A DNA stretch of 64,000 bases from Zoroaster sp. YZ-2022 (lineage: Eukaryota > Echinodermata > Asteroidea > Forcipulatida > Zoroasteridae): positions 10,080,250 through 10,144,249 of the forward strand of contig CM055828.1 in the NCBI GenBank assembly GCA_029582265.1, written 5' to 3'. Both the position numbers and the translations under genes were made by a program. The notes beneath the pieces were generated by a model. That model saw only the letters and a program-made list of their open reading frames with translations, had not been told where the DNA came from and ran no database searches. Below, in pieces: positions 61,490-64,000 of this stretch. The number at the start of each line of letters is the position of its first letter. Positions within the stretch are counted from its first letter, which is position 1.

Positions 61490-61890
61490 CCAGACCTGGT
61501 TTGTTTCCATATGTCCAGAGCCAACTCTGGTGTACACCAACGTTTTTAGTATATTTCTGGTGTACTTTTAGTGTACCTGTTGTCTGCACCAGAAGTATAC
61601 CAATACAAACTCTACACCAATGGACACCAATAGAGCACCAATAGAGCACCAAATTGTCTTTGTCAATTTGCAGCGTGCACCAATAGTGCACCAAATATAC
61701 TTGGGCCTATTCTGAATTTCTCCTACACCAATAAGGCACCAAAATTACTTACAAATAAAGTAACCACACCAAACGTGCACCAGATATACTTAGTCTGAAT
61801 CAAACTACAATAATGCACCAAACTGCGGATACACTTACATATTAGCCTGAATCCCCCTACACCAATAAGGCACCAAATGTACTTTAAAAC
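61490..61890. repeat. Imperfect repeats of GCACCAAA/TACACCAAT
   Basis: About 18 words such as AGTGCACCAAATATACTT and CTACACCAATAAGGCACCAAA. This is the inverse-strand relative of 34925-35345. Confidence 0.65.
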
Positions 61891-62675
61891 TTGATTCCAC
61901 TTTAAAAGACTCTATAGCGTGGACATGGTTGACCAGCTAGGTCTATATGTTGCCAAGCTTGCCTTCTTGCAAACTTGTTGGTTGTTAATAATTGTACTAT
62001 ATTTTATTCTTCATGTATAATGCTGTAATTAAACTTCATCTTGCATTTTACAATGCATTTGCTTTTTCAAGGAAATACATGTATAATCCTCAGCCTTATA
62101 ATACATATAACAAATTTAACCAAATTAATGCAATTAATGTTTTTATTCAAATCAGTGAATTACTCATAGTCCAAAGAGTAATTTATTTTCAGAACATTAC
62201 AATAAGTAAGCACGGGCTCGGTGACAAACTTTAATGAGCTATATGACATCATCACTCATTTACATAAGCTAATTACAGCACACAGTGGTTTGGGAAGTAA
62301 TGAATATTCATTTAATGATCACGCGGTGAACCGATGACCTCCTCGCGTCGATTAGCCAATCAGCATGCAGTACCGTGAAGATTGCACGCGGCGCACAACT
62401 GTGTCATTAGAATGCAGTCGATCAACTTCGGTGGTCTGTGAATGTTACATAGGTACATACAGTTTATTTATTTATTTGGAATTACACTTTTGAAACAGTG
62501 GCACACGATGTATGTAAATATCGGTGCATCCATCAAAACAATTTCTAAGTACAATAGTTACAACAATTAATATTTATAAAAATAACATTTAATAATAAAA
62601 ATATTAAATAATAGTAATAATTTAGTGAAACAAAGCGAACGCATGGAGCTGAACGAAGGGACCGTCGTATGCGAG
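61891..62675. other. Host sequence, no gene recognised
   Basis: AT-rich. No coding, RNA or element signature found. Confidence 0.4.
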
Positions 62676-62680
62676 ATAAC

Positions 62681-63253
62681 CTATGGAATTCCATATCTGC
62701 CATTCTAAACGTCGCCCGTCGCCCTTCTAAACGTCGCGCGTCGCCCGTCGACCGTCGCCCTTCTAAACGTCGCGCGTCGCCCGTCGACCGTCGCCCTTCT
62801 AAACGTCGCGCGTCGCCCATCGCCCGTCGACCGTCGCCCGTCAACCGTCGACCGTCGCCCTTCTAAACGTCGCGCGTCTCCCGTCGCCCGTCAACCGTCG
62901 ACTTTCTAAACGTCGCGCGTCGCCCGTCGCCCGTCGCCCGTCGCGCGTCGACCGTCGCCTTCAATGTGATTGACCTTCGCTGTATTTTTTGTAATGAAAT
63001 AGAAGCATCATAAAATTTGCAAAAAAACAATAGTCTTCCTTTCAAGTTCCAATGTGAATTTTTCCAATATTCCTAGCAAAATGGAACAGAGATATGTTTG
63101 TTTAGGAAATTGTGATTTTGATTTATCTCTAGGAATATAATTGTTAGTGAAACTTATTATCTATTTAGTATTGTAGGCCTATAAATGGGTAATAAAGTGG
63201 GTAAACGTTTAGAATGGGTAAACGTTTAGAATGGCAGATATGGAATTCCATAG
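62681..63253. mobile_element. Foldback element carrying a GC-rich minisatellite
   Basis: Inverted ends CTATGGAATTCCATATCTGCC and its complement (62681-62711 and 63223-63253), flanked by ATAAC at 62676-62680 and 63254-63258. Inside, 62708-62960 is a minisatellite of CCGTCGCCCTTCTAAACGTCGCGCGT-type units (about 36-42 bp). The right part repeats GGGTAAACGTTTAGAAT. Confidence 0.8.
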
Positions 63254-63486
63254 ATAACCATGTAGACCTACACAATGCCAGGTAGGTCTACTGAAAAATT
63301 ATGTAAATTTCATTCAAACTTCGTTTGAATATTCATTAGGGTCGACAACAACTTTAAATGTGCAGTTACTTTATGAATGAACTACATGAATGAACAGCAA
63401 ATAGACCGCCCACTGTGAAGCCATGGAGGGAGCGTCTTACCGCACCCCGGCCAAACACGTGTATTGTGTCCGGCATTCTTCTGAGG

Positions 63487-63650
63487 CATTCTCCGGCATT
63501 CTCCTGAGGACGATCAGAGCATACTGATCGAAACGTCGAGTTGTACCTCCAGTTCTTTTCAGAACTAATTACTACTTAATTGAGATTCCACATGATGTCA
63601 CCGCAATTAGTCCTACTTATCATCCTCACCATGCAAAGCTACAAGTTTTA
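63487..63650. mobile_element. Half copy of the palindromic MITE at 59670
   Basis: GAGGACGATCAGAGCATACTGATCG through CAGAACTAATTACTACTTAATTGAG to CATCCTCACCATGCAAAGCTACAAG matches one arm and outer flank of 59628-59902 on the other strand. Confidence 0.75.
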
Positions 63651-64000
63651 CGTGTATTGTTAATGTTCGTGTGTGACGAGGTCAGTGTGCTGAAGTGCAA
63701 AAGTTGTCGTTTTGAATTCAACAGGGTGGCTATTATTATGTACAAATTTTCCAAAAGCAGAAATATTGGGTTTCTACAGCAAGTAGACAAACTAAATTTG
63801 ATTTGGTACAGTTAATATGTCCAGTACCTGTTTCTTTTGGGAGCATGGGTTTCATAAAATAGAGGGTATATGCATTTGGTCTATACTTGTCTGTGTGCGC
63901 AATGCAGTGTGTATTTCAACGCTGGTGTTTGTATGAGAAATGTCCGTTTACTTATTGTAATGATAAATACATTGTGTTATAATACATTTGTTATTTCACA
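63651..64000. other. Host sequence, no gene recognised
   Basis: No open frame or repeat of note. Confidence 0.4.

Overview
The window is animal nuclear DNA, most likely from a marine invertebrate. The evidence is low-density host sequence with intron-type splice signals, tRNA-derived SINEs with (ATT)n tails, LINE 3' ends with target-site duplications, hAT and foldback elements, simple repeats, and two 500-base runs of N (21064-21563, 55110-55609). An echinoderm or other invertebrate deuterostome is my guess from the repeat style; it is not proven. The main content is three copies of Polinton/Maverick elements, the large virus-like DNA transposons.

Copy B (35594-52652, 17,059 bp) is complete end to end. 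It has terminal inverted repeats of about 280 bp that start AGTAGTATG, and 5-bp flanking duplications (GGCTA). Copy A (window start to 10402) is a close relative in the opposite orientation. Its PolB-side end lies off the window, and a deletion of about 4 kb removed its middle. Copy C (about 11932-16232) is a diverged, decayed fragment of a related subfamily.

Gene order, read from the integrase side of B: protein-primed PolB (- strand, ending against the integrase), DDE integrase, small two-segment membrane protein, basic tail-anchored protein, 197-aa protein, 108-aa repeat protein, packaging ATPase and major capsid protein (integrase through capsid on +). Then come a 147-aa membrane protein, a 432-aa coiled-coil/Pro-Thr/membrane protein and its broken tandem duplicate (all -), a 487-aa tail-anchored protein (+), the penton-like minor capsid protein, two MASIYGP paralogues and a Gly-rich membrane-active protein (-), and a zinc-ribbon protein (+) at the far TIR. 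Integration (integrase), replication (PolB), packaging (ATPase) and a capsid shell (major and minor capsid) are all represented. I could not recognise an adenain-type protease.

A and B carry different lesions. A has an intact major capsid gene, but its integrase has one nonsense codon, its zinc-ribbon gene is frameshifted, and the 432-aa gene and most of the 487-aa gene are deleted. B has intact integrase, ATPase, penton, 487-aa and 432-aa genes. Its major capsid gene has two TAG codons, and its PolB has a TAG at the exonuclease motif, a one-base insertion, and a LINE fragment in its 3' end.

Copy C carries a gene not seen in A or B: a frameshifted relative of the PCNA sliding clamp, placed between the conserved intergenic motif and the zinc-ribbon gene. 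All TIRs, including that of C, carry paired ATF/CREB-type palindromes (TGACGTCA, one of them mutated in B) 20-21 bp apart, just upstream of the terminal genes.

The rest (16.2-35.6 kb and 52.7-64 kb) is host DNA. It holds a last exon of an S1 serine-protease homologue with the catalytic serine replaced, a decayed transposase-like gene next to a CIDE-N-like exon, a weak two-exon gene candidate near 59 kb, several non-autonomous elements with clear target-site duplications, foldback elements and minisatellites.
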